Assembly (NCBI RefSeq): GCF_014610845.1
Contig: NZ_JABTCG010000003.1
Location: 1-64,000 of the forward strand
Direction of reading: 5' to 3'
From: Maribacter arenosus
Lineage (GTDB): Bacteria; Bacteroidota; Bacteroidia; Flavobacteriales; Flavobacteriaceae
Length of the DNA: 64,000 nucleotides
Under the pieces are notes generated by a model. It searched no databases. It was not told the origin of the DNA and saw only the letters and a program-made list of their open reading frames with translations. A program made the position numbers and the translations under genes. Each line of letters begins with the position of its first letter. The first letter of the stretch is position 1. Of this stretch, positions 35,514 through 45,700 are shown piece by piece.

Positions 35514-37532
35514 TTATAGCAGTCCGGCCCGTTCCAAAAGCGCCTCAATTTTAGGTTCCGCACCCCTGAAACGCTTGTATAAGACCATGGGTTTTTCAGT
35601 ACCTCCTTTTGAGAGTATATGCTGTTTGAATTTGTTGGCGACCTCCTTGTTGAAAATCCCTTTTACCTTGAAATAGGCAAAGGCATCGGCATCCAACACT
35701 TCTGCCCACTTATAACTGTAATAACCCGACGAATACCCACCTTGAAAGATATGGGAAAAGGCCGTACTCATACAAGTTTCAGCAGTATCCGGAAATAGTT
35801 GCGTGCCTTTAAACGCTTTGGTTTCATGGCTCTTGACATCTTTGATACTGGATGGGTCGGCTCCATGCCATGCCATGTCTAAAAGGCCGAAACTCAATTG
35901 GCGTAAGGTGGCCATACCTTCTTGGAAGGTGGCTGAATCTTTTATTTTATGTACCAGCTCCATTGGAATGATTTCCCCAGTTTTGTAATGTGTGGCAAAA
36001 AGTTCCAGGGCCTCTTTCTCATAACACCAATTTTCCATAATCTGACTTGGGAGTTCAACAAAGTCCCAATAGACCGAGGTGCCCGAAAGGCTGGGATAAG
36101 TGGTATTCGCAAGCATACCATGCAGTCCGTGCCCAAATTCATGGAAAAGGGTGGTAACCTCATTAAAGGTCAATAAGGAAGGTTTTGAAGGTGTTGAACG
36201 GGTAAAATTACACACGTTGGAGATATGTGGGCGTACAGGCACACCATTCTTCACATACTGGGGTTTATATGACGTCATCCAAGCGCCACCGCGTTTACCT
36301 TCCCTGGGATGGAAATCGGCATAAAAAAGGGAAATATAATTGCCCTTATCGTCGGTTACATGATAGGTCTTCACTTCTTCGTGGTAGGTATCGATATCAA
36401 AGACCTCCTCAAATCGGAGTCCGAACAATTTTTCAGCTACCTTGAAAACCCCTGATATGACATTCTCCAATTTAAAATAGGGTTTTAGCTTTTCATCATC
36501 AAGATCGTAAAGCTTTTGTTTCAACTTTTCGGAATAGTAAGAGGCGTCCCATTTCTGTAGTTGATCTATATCATCCAAATCCTTGGCGAAATCCTCCAAC
36601 TGTTTAAATTCCCTTTCAGCCGCAGGCTTGGCTTTTTCAAGGAGTTCGTTCAAAAAGGCATGTACCTTTTCAGGGGTTTCCGCCATGCGCTCTTCCAATA
36701 CAAAATGGGCATGGGTTTTGTATCCCAATAGCACTGCTCTTTCATGCCTTAGGTTGGCAATTTTCAGTACGTTTTCCTGATTATCGAATTTATCATTATG
36801 AAACCCCTTACGGCCAAAGGCCAACGAAAGTTTTTTTCGCAATTCCCTATTCTTGGCATATTTCATAAACGGAATATAGCTGGGATAGTCCAAGGTAACC
36901 ATCCAACCTTCCTTGCCTTTTGATTTGGCCAATTGCGCGGCTGCCTCCTTTTCCCCTTCCGGAAGACCCGCTAACTGTTCTTCATCGTCGATGGGCATTT
37001 CAAAGGCATTGGTCTCTGCCAAAACGTTTTCCCCAAATTTTAATTTAAGTTTTGAGAGTTCAGTATCGATCTCGCGTAATCGTTTCTTTTTGTCCTCGGG
37101 CAAATTGGCGCCATTTCTACTGAAACTTTTGTATTTTTTATCTAATAAAGTGTCTTGCTCTATGGTTAATTCGAGCTGCCCTCTCTGTTCATAAACGGCC
37201 TTTATTCTTTTGAAAAGGTCTTCGTTCAGGGTAATGTCGTTACTGAATTCTGAAAGTAGGGGAGAGATTTCCTGGGCTATTTTCTGTATTTCCTCGTTGG
37301 TTTCAGCGGAATTCAAATTAAAAAATACACTTGAAATCCGATCTAATTGCTGTCCTGCGAATTCTAAGGCCTCAATCGTATTTTCAAAGGTCGGTGCAGC
37401 TGTATTTTTTGATATCGCCTCAATTTCTGAACGAGCATCTTCAATAGCCTTTAGAAAGGCAGGCTTAAAATGTTCGTTCTTTATTTTTGAAAAGGGAGCG
37501 GTATCGAATGGGGTTAAAAGAGGGTTGTTCAT
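35514..37532 (-). CDS. M3-family oligopeptidase (Dcp/OpdA-like)
   Basis: This 672-residue zinc metallopeptidase has the HExxH motif in TLFHEFGHGLHGML (first His about residue 463), the downstream Glu in YWDFVELPSQIMENW, and the IFQGGYSSGYYSYKWAEVLDADAF ending typical of peptidyl-dipeptidase Dcp and oligopeptidase A. It lacks a signal peptide, so it acts in the cytoplasm on short peptides, including those from cleaved signal peptides. The dipeptidase versus oligopeptidase specificity cannot be decided here. It is transcribed alone. Confidence 0.95.
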   Translation of the reverse strand: MNNPLLTPFDTAPFSKIKNEHFKPAFLKAIEDARSEIEAISKNTAAPTFENTIEALEFAGQQLDRISSVFFNLNSAETNEEIQKIAQEISPLLSEFSNDITLNEDLFKRIKAVYEQRGQLELTIEQDTLLDKKYKSFSRNGANLPEDKKKRLREIDTELSKLKLKFGENVLAETNAFEMPIDDEEQLAGLPEGEKEAAAQLAKSKGKEGWMVTLDYPSYIPFMKYAKNRELRKKLSLAFGRKGFHNDKFDNQENVLKIANLRHERAVLLGYKTHAHFVLEERMAETPEKVHAFLNELLEKAKPAAEREFKQLEDFAKDLDDIDQLQKWDASYYSEKLKQKLYDLDDEKLKPYFKLENVISGVFKVAEKLFGLRFEEVFDIDTYHEEVKTYHVTDDKGNYISLFYADFHPREGKRGGAWMTSYKPQYVKNGVPVRPHISNVCNFTRSTPSKPSLLTFNEVTTLFHEFGHGLHGMLANTTYPSLSGTSVYWDFVELPSQIMENWCYEKEALELFATHYKTGEIIPMELVHKIKDSATFQEGMATLRQLSFGLLDMAWHGADPSSIKDVKSHETKAFKGTQLFPDTAETCMSTAFSHIFQGGYSSGYYSYKWAEVLDADAFAYFKVKGIFNKEVANKFKQHILSKGGTEKPMVLYKRFRGAEPKIEALLERAGLL

Positions 37533-37623
37533 AAAAATCTTACTGGTTTAAATCAATGGAAAGTATGGGATTCAACATAAGGATTCAGTATTTTAAGTTA
37601 TAAAATAGTAGATATCCCCGGCT

Positions 37624-38121
37624 TCATAACCCATCACTTTTTTCTAATTTTTTTGCTCCTTCAATGACTTTTTGCTTAAGGCCTTCCTTATAAAGGATTA
37701 TTTTGTCCAGAACACACGTATCTGAACTTCCGATAATCTGGGCCGCCAGAATACCTGCGTTTTTAGCACCGTTTAGGGCTACAGTGGCGACGGGTACACC
37801 TCCTGGCATTTGAAGTATCGATAAGACGGAATCCCATCCATCGATAGAATTGCTGCTTTTCACAGGAACACCAATGACTGGCAAGGGAGACATTGAGGCT
37901 ACCATGCCAGGAAGATGGGCCGCCCCACCTGCTCCTGCGATAATGACCGTTATACCATTCTTATGGGCATTTTTACTAAAATCAAAAAGCTTTTCAGGGG
38001 TACGGTGGGCAGATACAATGTCGACTTCAACCTCAATGTCAAAACCCTTTAAAATATCAATCGCCTCTTGCATTACGGGTAGGTCGCTTGTGCTTCCCAT
38101 GACTACGGCTACTTTGCTCAT
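37624..38121 (-). CDS. purE: 5-(carboxyamino)imidazole ribonucleotide mutase PurE
   Basis: This 165-residue enzyme moves the carboxylate of N5-CAIR to give CAIR in purine synthesis. The start VVMGSTSDLPVMQEAIDIL, the SAHRTPEKLF motif with the catalytic His near residues 40-49, and GGAAHLPGMVASMSPLPVIGVPV match class I PurE. It starts six bases after the end of purK and shares its transcript. Confidence 0.97.
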   Translation of the reverse strand: MSKVAVVMGSTSDLPVMQEAIDILKGFDIEVEVDIVSAHRTPEKLFDFSKNAHKNGITVIIAGAGGAAHLPGMVASMSPLPVIGVPVKSSNSIDGWDSVLSILQMPGGVPVATVALNGAKNAGILAAQIIGSSDTCVLDKIILYKEGLKQKVIEGAKKLEKSDGL

Positions 38122-38127
38122 ATGCTT

Positions 38128-39282
38128 TTATTTACTTATTACCTTGATGGTCTCCTTTACTTGTTGGGCAATCCTCCTGGCTTCATTAATATCTTCGTTC
38201 ACAATGGTTACATGGCCCATTTTACGAAAAGGTCTTGTTTGTCTTTTTCCATAAATATGTGGAGTTACACCATCCATCTTAAATATTTCCTCGATGTTTT
38301 TGTAGACTACATCCCCTGTATGCCCCTCTGCTCCCACTAAATTGACCATAATCCCGGCAACTTTACTATTGGTATTTCCCAAAGGTAAATCCAATATGGC
38401 CCGAATGTGCTGTTCAAACTGATTGGTATAGCTTGCTTCAATACTGTAATGACCACTATTATGGGGTCTTGGAGCCACTTCATTGACCAGGATTTCGTTT
38501 TCTTTTGTCTGGAACATTTCGACAGCCAATAAACCCACATGTTTTATTTGCTTTGAGACTTCTAAGGCAATTTCCCGGGCTTTGTTCGCAACTTTATCCT
38601 CAATACGGGCAGGACAAATGACATATTCCACTTGGTTCGCTTCAGGATGGAACTCCATCTCCACCACCGGATAGGTAGTAATCTCACCCTTTACATTTCG
38701 GGCGACGATAACGGCGAGTTCATTTTTAAACGGAATCAATTTCTCAGTGATACATTCCCCAGGAGGTAATCCTTGCAAATCCTTCATATTCCGGATTATT
38801 TTCACTCCCTGGCCATCATATCCGAACTGTGCGATTTTCCAAACAAACGGAAAATCCAAACTCCCATGCTCAATACTTTCCTTAATCTCACTAGCATAGG
38901 CAAAGCGTGAAAATGGGGCAGTAGGGATATTATGGTCGACATAAAACAATTTCTGTTTCGCCTTGTTTTGAATGATCCGCAACGCAGCAGTCGGTGGATA
39001 AACCTTGATTCCTTCATCTTCCAGCTTCTCGAGGGCAACGATGTTTACATTCTCGATCTCAATGGTGAGTACATCCACTTTTTTCCCGAAATTGTAAACG
39101 GCATCAAAATCCAATAGGTCACCGATTACAAATTCGTCACAGCCAATTTTGCAAGGCGCATCCTTGGAGGCGTCCATAACCTTGGTATGAATATCGAATT
39201 TTCGGGTTTCATACAACATCATCTTGCCCAATTGACCACCACCTAAAATCCCCAATGTAAAGTCAGAAGAAAAATAATCCAT
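38128..39282 (-). CDS. purK: N5-carboxyaminoimidazole ribonucleotide synthase PurK
   Basis: This 384-residue ATP-grasp enzyme carboxylates AIR with bicarbonate and ATP to give N5-CAIR, the substrate of PurE. LGILGGGQLGKMMLYETRK is the N-terminal motif. The ATP-grasp signatures VWKIAQFGYDGQGVKI (about 150-165) and VNEVAPRPHNSGHYSIEA (about 265-282) are intact. It is first in a purK-purE operon, with a -7 box at 39329. The hpt-adk gene diverges from it, so synthesis and salvage of purines face each other. Confidence 0.97.
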   Translation of the reverse strand: MDYFSSDFTLGILGGGQLGKMMLYETRKFDIHTKVMDASKDAPCKIGCDEFVIGDLLDFDAVYNFGKKVDVLTIEIENVNIVALEKLEDEGIKVYPPTAALRIIQNKAKQKLFYVDHNIPTAPFSRFAYASEIKESIEHGSLDFPFVWKIAQFGYDGQGVKIIRNMKDLQGLPPGECITEKLIPFKNELAVIVARNVKGEITTYPVVEMEFHPEANQVEYVICPARIEDKVANKAREIALEVSKQIKHVGLLAVEMFQTKENEILVNEVAPRPHNSGHYSIEASYTNQFEQHIRAILDLPLGNTNSKVAGIMVNLVGAEGHTGDVVYKNIEEIFKMDGVTPHIYGKRQTRPFRKMGHVTIVNEDINEARRIAQQVKETIKVISK

Positions 39283-39328
39283 GGTTCAATTGATGTGGTT
39301 TGGGTTAATGTTTTACGGATAACAGAAA

Positions 39329-39336
39329 CAAAAATA
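39329..39336 (-). promoter_or_regulatory. Bacteroidota -7 box for purK-purE
   Basis: The minus strand reads TATTTTTG, matching TAnnTTTG, 46 bases upstream of purK. With the box at 39390 it forms a divergent promoter region for purine genes. Confidence 0.5.
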
Positions 39337-39389
39337 CATCGAATTCTTAAAACTCAAGGGTTGTGATTCAAAAAGAGAAATCAAAATGG

Positions 39390-39397
39390 TATCTTTG
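39390..39397 (+). promoter_or_regulatory. Bacteroidota -7 box for hpt-adk
   Basis: TATCTTTG matches TAnnTTTG and lies 23 bases upstream of the TTG start at 39421, supporting that start. Confidence 0.6.
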
Positions 39398-39420
39398 CCA
39401 TCTTATAAAGTAAATGTCCA

Positions 39421-40527
39421 TTGATAAAACTTCACGATAAATATTTTAAACCCTATCTCAGTGAGGAGCGGATTCTTACTGCTGTCAAATCGTTAGCAGA
39501 AAGAATTGCGATTGATTATAAGGACAAGACCCCTATTTTCGTCGGTGTTCTAAACGGGGCATTCATGTTCGTCGCCGATTTTTTAAAGGCATATCCCTAT
39601 CCTTGTGAGGTGTCTTTTATAAAATTGAGTTCGTACCAGGGCTTGACCTCAACGGGAATTGTGGAGACCTTATTGGATCCACCTGATAATATCGAGGGCA
39701 GAAGTGTGATCATTCTTGAGGATATCATTGATTCTGGCCGTACACTCAAGGAATTGGTACATATCTTCAACAAGACCAATGTTAAGGAGTATAAAATTGC
39801 AAGTTTGTTTTACAAATCCGAAGTATATAATGGAGAATATACCATAGACTATATTGGTATAGAAATCCCAGATAGATTTATTGTCGGATACGGACTTGAT
39901 TATAATGAGTTGGGTCGTAACCTCAGGGAAGTATACCAATTAAATCAAAAGCATATGATCAATCTAGTTCTTTTCGGCAAACCAGGTGCCGGAAAAGGTA
40001 CCCAAGCCGAGTTTCTTAAAGACCAATATAATTTAAAGCATATTTCAACCGGGGATGTTTTTCGCTACAACATAAAAAACGGTACGGAATTGGGAAATTT
40101 GGCCAAATCATATATGGATAAGGGCGATCTAGTTCCTGATGAGGTGACAATTAAAATGCTTCAAGATGAGGTCGAAAATCATCCGGAAGCCAGTGGATTT
40201 ATTTTTGATGGATTCCCCAGGACAGTGGCACAAGCCAAGGCATTGGATGAATTTTTGAAGACCAAGGAAATGAGAATCAATGCGACGCTAGCACTTGATG
40301 CCAATGACGAGGTTTTAATCCAACGTCTGTTGGAGCGTGGAAAAGTTAGCGGAAGGACAGATGATCAGGATGAATCCAAAATCAGGAATCGTTTTGAGGA
40401 ATACAACCAAAAAACGGCTCCCTTACAAGCCTATTACGAGGCCCAGGGCAAATACCATAGTGTCAACGGTATTGGGGCCATAGAGGACATTACCCGTCGT
40501 TTGGCCAAGGTTATCGAGGAGTTATAG
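39421..40527 (+). CDS. Hypoxanthine phosphoribosyltransferase - adenylate kinase fusion
   Basis: Residues about 1-178 are a hypoxanthine/guanine phosphoribosyltransferase, with the PRPP-binding loop VIILEDIIDSGRTLKELV near 97-114. Residues about 179-368 are adenylate kinase with the P-loop VLFGKPGAGKGTQ near 184-196, DGFPRTVAQA near 260 and the short lid RGKVSGRTDD. It salvages purine bases and keeps AMP/ADP balance in one chain. The start codon is probably TTG at 39421: it gives IKLHDKYFKPY, matching the family start, no in-frame ATG lies close upstream, and the ATG at 39414 is in another frame. The zinc-binding form of the lid is absent. Confidence 0.93.
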   Translation: MIKLHDKYFKPYLSEERILTAVKSLAERIAIDYKDKTPIFVGVLNGAFMFVADFLKAYPYPCEVSFIKLSSYQGLTSTGIVETLLDPPDNIEGRSVIILEDIIDSGRTLKELVHIFNKTNVKEYKIASLFYKSEVYNGEYTIDYIGIEIPDRFIVGYGLDYNELGRNLREVYQLNQKHMINLVLFGKPGAGKGTQAEFLKDQYNLKHISTGDVFRYNIKNGTELGNLAKSYMDKGDLVPDEVTIKMLQDEVENHPEASGFIFDGFPRTVAQAKALDEFLKTKEMRINATLALDANDEVLIQRLLERGKVSGRTDDQDESKIRNRFEEYNQKTAPLQAYYEAQGKYHSVNGIGAIEDITRRLAKVIEEL

Positions 40528-40644
40528 AAAACACCATAAATGTTTCTTCATATAGCCAAGGACTTTTGAATTTCATAAGTGGGGCTATTTACCTTACCGA
40601 AACGTCTTCAGCACATATTGTTGTAATGATTAATTGATTAAAAA

Positions 40645-41646
40645 ATGACCGAAGGCAACTTTGTTGATTATGTTAAAATCCATGCCAGCTCTGGTAATGG
40701 GGGTAAGGGTTCCGCACATTTGCATCGGGAAAAATATATTACCAAAGGGGGTCCTGATGGAGGGGATGGTGGCCGTGGTGGACATGTTATTGTTCGTGGC
40801 AACAAAAACCTATGGACCTTGGTTGGCTTTAAGTTTAAAAGGCATTTTAAAGCTGGCCACGCAGGTCATGGAAGCAAGAACAGAAGTTCAGGTGCCGATG
40901 GCGAAGATGTTTATATGGATGTGCCTTTGGGCACCGTTTTCAAAAATAGTGAAACCAATGAGGTCCTCTTCGAGATCACCGAAGATGGTGAAGAGAAAAT
41001 ATTATTGGAAGGCGGCATGGGAGGTCGGGGCAATTGGCATTTTAAAACCGCAACCAACCGAACTCCCCGTTATGCCCAGCCCGGGGTTAAAGGCCAAGAA
41101 ATCGATGTTATTTTAGAGTTGAAGGTCTTGGCCGATGTTGGTTTGGTGGGGTTTCCCAATGCAGGTAAATCTACCTTATTGGCCGCTATTACGTCAGCAA
41201 AGCCCAAAATAGCTGATTATGAGTTTACCACGTTAAAACCCAACTTGGGTATCGTGAAACAACGTGATTTTCAGAGTTTTGTCATGGCAGATATCCCAGG
41301 GATTATTGAAGGTGCCGCAGAAGGGAAAGGCCTTGGGCATTATTTCCTGAGACATATTGAGCGCAATGCCATGCTTTTATTCTTAATTCCTGCAGACAGT
41401 AATGACATTAGTAAGGAATATGAAATTCTTTTGGATGAGCTTCGCCGTTACAATCCAGAACTTTTAGACAAGGCTCGCTTGGTTGCCATCTCAAAAAGCG
41501 ATATGCTCGATAAGGAATTGATGGATGAAATGAAAATTGAATTGGACAAGGATTTTTCAGATGTACCATATATGTTCATATCCTCGGTTTCCCAATTGGG
41601 TATCCAAGAACTTAAAGATAGGCTTTGGGACATGCTGAACAGTTAA
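40645..41646 (+). CDS. obg: GTPase ObgE/CgtA
   Basis: This 333-residue GTPase has the glycine-rich Obg fold (about residues 3-157; [14 protein letters not shown] and [11 protein letters not shown]) and the G domain with G1 [10 protein letters not shown] near 166-175, G3 [16 protein letters not shown] near 212-227, and G4 in ISKSDM near 289. It lacks the C-terminal OCT domain of longer forms. Obg proteins act in 50S ribosome assembly and stress control. It follows hpt-adk by 117 bases in the same direction, a conserved arrangement in Bacteroidota. Confidence 0.96.
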   Translation: MTEGNFVDYVKIHASSGNGGKGSAHLHREKYITKGGPDGGDGGRGGHVIVRGNKNLWTLVGFKFKRHFKAGHAGHGSKNRSSGADGEDVYMDVPLGTVFKNSETNEVLFEITEDGEEKILLEGGMGGRGNWHFKTATNRTPRYAQPGVKGQEIDVILELKVLADVGLVGFPNAGKSTLLAAITSAKPKIADYEFTTLKPNLGIVKQRDFQSFVMADIPGIIEGAAEGKGLGHYFLRHIERNAMLLFLIPADSNDISKEYEILLDELRRYNPELLDKARLVAISKSDMLDKELMDEMKIELDKDFSDVPYMFISSVSQLGIQELKDRLWDMLNS

Positions 41647-41711
41647 TCGAATAATAAGGTTTTTCTCCATTATAAGGCCATTTTTTCTTTAAATTTATAT
41701 AAAACTATGCC

Positions 41712-42239
41712 ATGAAATATATTGGCTACTTCGTTATTATTCTATTTTTTACCTCATGTCATGTTGTTCGTGTGCATACCGATTATGAGAAGGAAACCGA
41801 TTTTTCCAATTACGCTACTTATAACTACTATAACGATATGGAAACCGGTATGAGTGAATTGGAAGAAAAACGATTTTTCAATGTGTTGGATATAGCAATG
41901 CAAAGTAAGGGATTAAGGCTTTCTGAAGAGCCTGATTTTCTTATCAACATACAGAGTCGATTTTATGAAACGCCAAGGAACAATACGGTCGGTCTTGGGG
42001 TAGGGGGTGCCGGAAGAAATGTCGGTGGGGGAGTCTCTGTCGGAATTCCGGTGGGACAAGCCAAAGTACAACGGGAAATTATCTTTGATTTTGTAGACAG
42101 CCAGAAAGAGCAATTGTTTTGGCAGGCCACGAGTAAAAGCAGTTTCAATGAAAAGGCAACCCCCGTAGAACGGGAAAGGAAGCTACAAGAGATTGTAGCG
42201 AAGGTATTGTCAAAATATCCGCCTAAAACGAGAAAATAA
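41712..42239 (+). CDS. DUF4136 lipoprotein
   Basis: This 175-residue protein has a lipoprotein signal with lipobox FFTSC (Cys17) and the DUF4136 pattern: HTDYEKETDFSNYATYNYYNDM near residues 22-43, a glycine-rich loop VGLGVGGAGRNVGGGVSVG near 95-115, and a conserved C-terminus ending KVLSKYPPK. It is anchored to an envelope membrane, probably the outer. Function is unknown. It follows obg by 65 bases. Confidence 0.9.
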   Translation: MKYIGYFVIILFFTSCHVVRVHTDYEKETDFSNYATYNYYNDMETGMSELEEKRFFNVLDIAMQSKGLRLSEEPDFLINIQSRFYETPRNNTVGLGVGGAGRNVGGGVSVGIPVGQAKVQREIIFDFVDSQKEQLFWQATSKSSFNEKATPVERERKLQEIVAKVLSKYPPKTRK

Positions 42240-42292
42240 AGAATACAGCTCCATTAATAGTTGAAACCGCGTCGAAAAACAGATTCTTCAAT

Positions 42293-42658
42293 TTATCCCT
42301 TAAGCAAATCCTTGTACTTGTTCTTGTCGCCAATTAACATCACTATTTTAAGACTAGTGGATTCAAACCCGGTATAGTTGCAGGTTCCAAGGTCGCATGA
42401 AAAAGGAACTTGTTGATCAAGACACCCTTCAAAATCATGGCCGTCAACGCATAACATTTTTGTTGAATAGGAAAAATAATCCTCCCAAAACCTCGACTAG
42501 GCCCATCAAAGAGTCCGTTTTAGTATTACCCAATCTTACCATATAGCCGATGGCGGCTTAACGCAATGTGCTATTTATTGTCCATGGGAACAAAATGAAA
42601 AAATTTTATTGACCCCAAAGACCAAGATGAATAGGCTAATAAGTATCCGTAAAACCAT
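42293..42658 (-). pseudogene. Decayed DoxX-family membrane protein gene
   Basis: The minus strand from an ATG at 42658 reads MVLRILISLFILVFGVNKF, a typical DoxX start. A shifted frame then gives FFHFVPM and another gives LVEVLGGLFFLFNKNVMR. A further shift gives ALTAMILKGVLINKFLFHATLEPA, and a last one gives IVMLIGDKNKYKDLLKG before the TAA at 42293. Joined, these pieces match the order and length (about 120 residues) of a small DoxX protein with four membrane helices. Several single-base shifts and at least one in-frame stop separate them, so it is not functional. It occupies most of the gap 42240-42771; the rest shows nothing further. Confidence 0.87.
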
Positions 42659-42771
42659 AAAGACTTTTACCTACATAACACATTGGTTTGGTGGTTGCTA
42701 CCTTAACATAAAAAATAGGCTTCTTAGGTCAATTGGAATTATATTAATTTCAGTTCTTATAGAGATATTTC

Positions 42772-45700
42772 TTATTCCACACTCAATCGAACACCCTCGC
42801 TATGGCTACTGAATTCTGGGGCATACATGCTTTGGATCGTAGTAATGCCATTGCTGAAATCCCCAGCATTATTTACGCGAAGGTCATATTCAAATACAAA
42901 CACACCTTTAGGCAAATAATCGAAAAAGAAATTGGTACTGGCATCCTTGGTACTCTCATAATAGCCCAAACCATCTTGCCATTTGTACTGCGATAGTACA
43001 TTTATAGGTTCAAGACCAGCGGCCCGCATATCTTTCATATGCACAAACTCCATGGCGCGATCTGCCTTGAGCTCAATACGGACACGGACCAAATCACCCA
43101 CCTTTACTTGGGTGGTATCGGAAATGACCGTGATTTCCTCCCCCGTTGGGGTATACCGTCTCAAGAATAACTTTTTCTTTAGTTGCAGTGGGGTTTCCGC
43201 GGAGGTGATTTTATCCAAATCCTCAAAATACTGCCAATACATAGAACCCCAAGAAATACCATCCCCCTTCTTGGTAAGTTTTACTTCGGCCATTTTGGGA
43301 ACGATTTCCTTTGGGTTCCAAGATGTTTTGTAGTAGCCGGTACCTGCTTCCACCTTCACATTGTCCATTTTAGAGGACGCAATATTTTCACCACCTACCA
43401 TAACGTCCACGGCTTCTGTGACTGAAAGCCAATCGCCACCTTGTAACAATAATGCATATACCGCCTCGGTAGTGGATTTGGTGGTTTTCCACTGATTGGT
43501 CTGTTTGTTTTTTAACAACCAAATCTTCATATTGTCAATGGCCTTAAGGTCATTCCCGATTTCAGAGAAGGCTTCTATCAATAAGGCCTGGGTTTCAATA
43601 GGCGCTTGGTGCCAATGCCAAGAAGGGGTATTCTCTTTCCAATACATGCCCAATTCCTCGGAATTGATGCTGTTTTCCTTCAGGGAACGCAAAACTTTAT
43701 TAGCGCTTACAGCGTCATCCATTCGATATAAAACCAGGGCTAACAGTCCTTTGGCGTACAGACTTCTTTTTGTCCAATATTTTTTGGCCTGCCCCTGGTA
43801 ATACTCCCTAATTTTATCGACCTCCTTCGTGGTTTTGATGTCATCAAAGAAACTACGCATATACAAATAGTGCAACTGCGTATAGCTTAGATGGTCATCA
43901 TTGATGTTGGCCGCATACTTTTTCATTTGCTCATACTCCTTCACAAATTCACGGTCTAAATAATGAACAGCCTTTGTAATCATATCGCTAGACTTATCGT
44001 CTATGTTCGGGGTAACAGAAAGTTTCTTCAAATGCCCAAGTCCGATAATGATATGTTGGGTAATGAACCGGTTTTCCCTACCTCCCTTAAACCAGGCCCA
44101 AGCCCCGGTTGACATTTGGTTTTGTTCGAGTTTGTGCAGCGCATTGGCCTGTTCATTCCTCATTTTATTAAGGTCGAACAATAGGGCGATCCGTTTTTTC
44201 TGTGCGGATTCGGATTGCGCGTCACGAAGCCATGGGGTTTCTTGGATCAAAAGCGATTTCAATTCCTGGTTCTTTTCCAAATTGCTCAATAAAGCATCTG
44301 AATTCGCCCATTGGTCAAATACTTCCCGGATTTTAGGCGTGCTATTGGCAATATAACTTGCTAAGGAGTTGGCATAATACCTTGAAAATAGTTGCTCATT
44401 ACAATCATAGGGATATTCCATGAGATAGGGTAAGGCTTGTACAGCATACCATGCCGGATTCGAAGTAATCTCCAAAGAAAGCTTATGATGCTTTAGAGTC
44501 CCGGAGGTATTATCCTTCAGCTTGTCTAAAACAAAGGTCTTGGTTTCATTGCCAAGAACCCACATAGGTAAGGTTTCGGTGACCAACATACGATTGGTCA
44601 AGACGGGCAATACATTTTGTTCCCCATCGCTATGGTCCCCTGCCTTGGCTATAATTTTATATTGGAGGGCTTGCACCTCGGAAGGGATTTTCAACCGCCA
44701 AGTGACTTGGGTATTGCCAAGGGAGTCAACTTTGAAAGCTTGTTGAATAGATGTTGTTTTGCGATCTTGTTGTTCTTTCTTATCATGGACTATTAAATAA
44801 TCGGTCATCGATTTTCCGGTAAATACTTCGGTCAATTCTATTTGTGCAATTCCTGAAAGCGCCGCATCGGTAAGATTGGCGATTTTGGTGCTTATCATAA
44901 TTTCGTCTCCTTCACGCAAAAATCTTGGTACATTGGGAATGACCATCAATTCTTTTTGGGTCACTGTCTCCATGGTGCTTATGGCATATTGTAAGGTTTT
45001 GGTATGCGCCAAGAGTTGCAATTTCCACTGGGTCAGGGCTTCCGGGGTTGTAAAACTAAAGGAGACATTCCCCTCTTTATCCGTTTGTAATTGTGGGAAG
45101 AAAAAAGCGGTTTCCTGAAGGTTTTTGCGAATTTGGACATCACCCAGATCCTCTTCCTTATTTTCTTGTTTGGATTCATCCGCTATTTCAATACCCGAGG
45201 CATTTCCGACCACATCATATTCTGCTTCGACTGCTCCATCCATACTGGCACTGTCCTCCATAATTGCCATGACGGGCATAGAAGCTGCAGTTTTCATCAT
45301 TCTTCTTTCCCGGTAAAGACCGTAGCCATATCCAAAATGCAAGCCGAACCAATTGAAGCTATCATAGTACTGGGGCTTATAATGGTTCTGATACGTATTT
45401 TCATTGTATACCATGAAGGTGGTATTCCCAAAACTTTGATGGGCATTACTCTGGTAGCTGGAATAATAGGTTGGATTATAAATGGGGTGAAAGTTCCAAT
45501 AATGTCCTCTAAAAGCATCCAAGGATGCATCGTACATACTGGCCAATATTTCAGCAGTTACTTTTTCACCTTTTGGCCCTTTGATTTTAAAGCTCCAAGT
45601 TTCATCGGTACCGGGTTTCAGTTTGTCCCGAAAGGTCAAGGTTTCAATATCCAAATCCGTTTTCGGATAAGGGACCACGATGGGTAACGCATTTGAAACA

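Noticed and set aside
42609-42812. Plus-strand frame of 67 codons
   Set aside because: It lies antisense to the DoxX remnant and the end of the macroglobulin gene.
45091-45687. Plus-strand frame of 198 codons opposite the macroglobulin gene
   Set aside because: It is antisense to a well-supported coding region and has no family resemblance.
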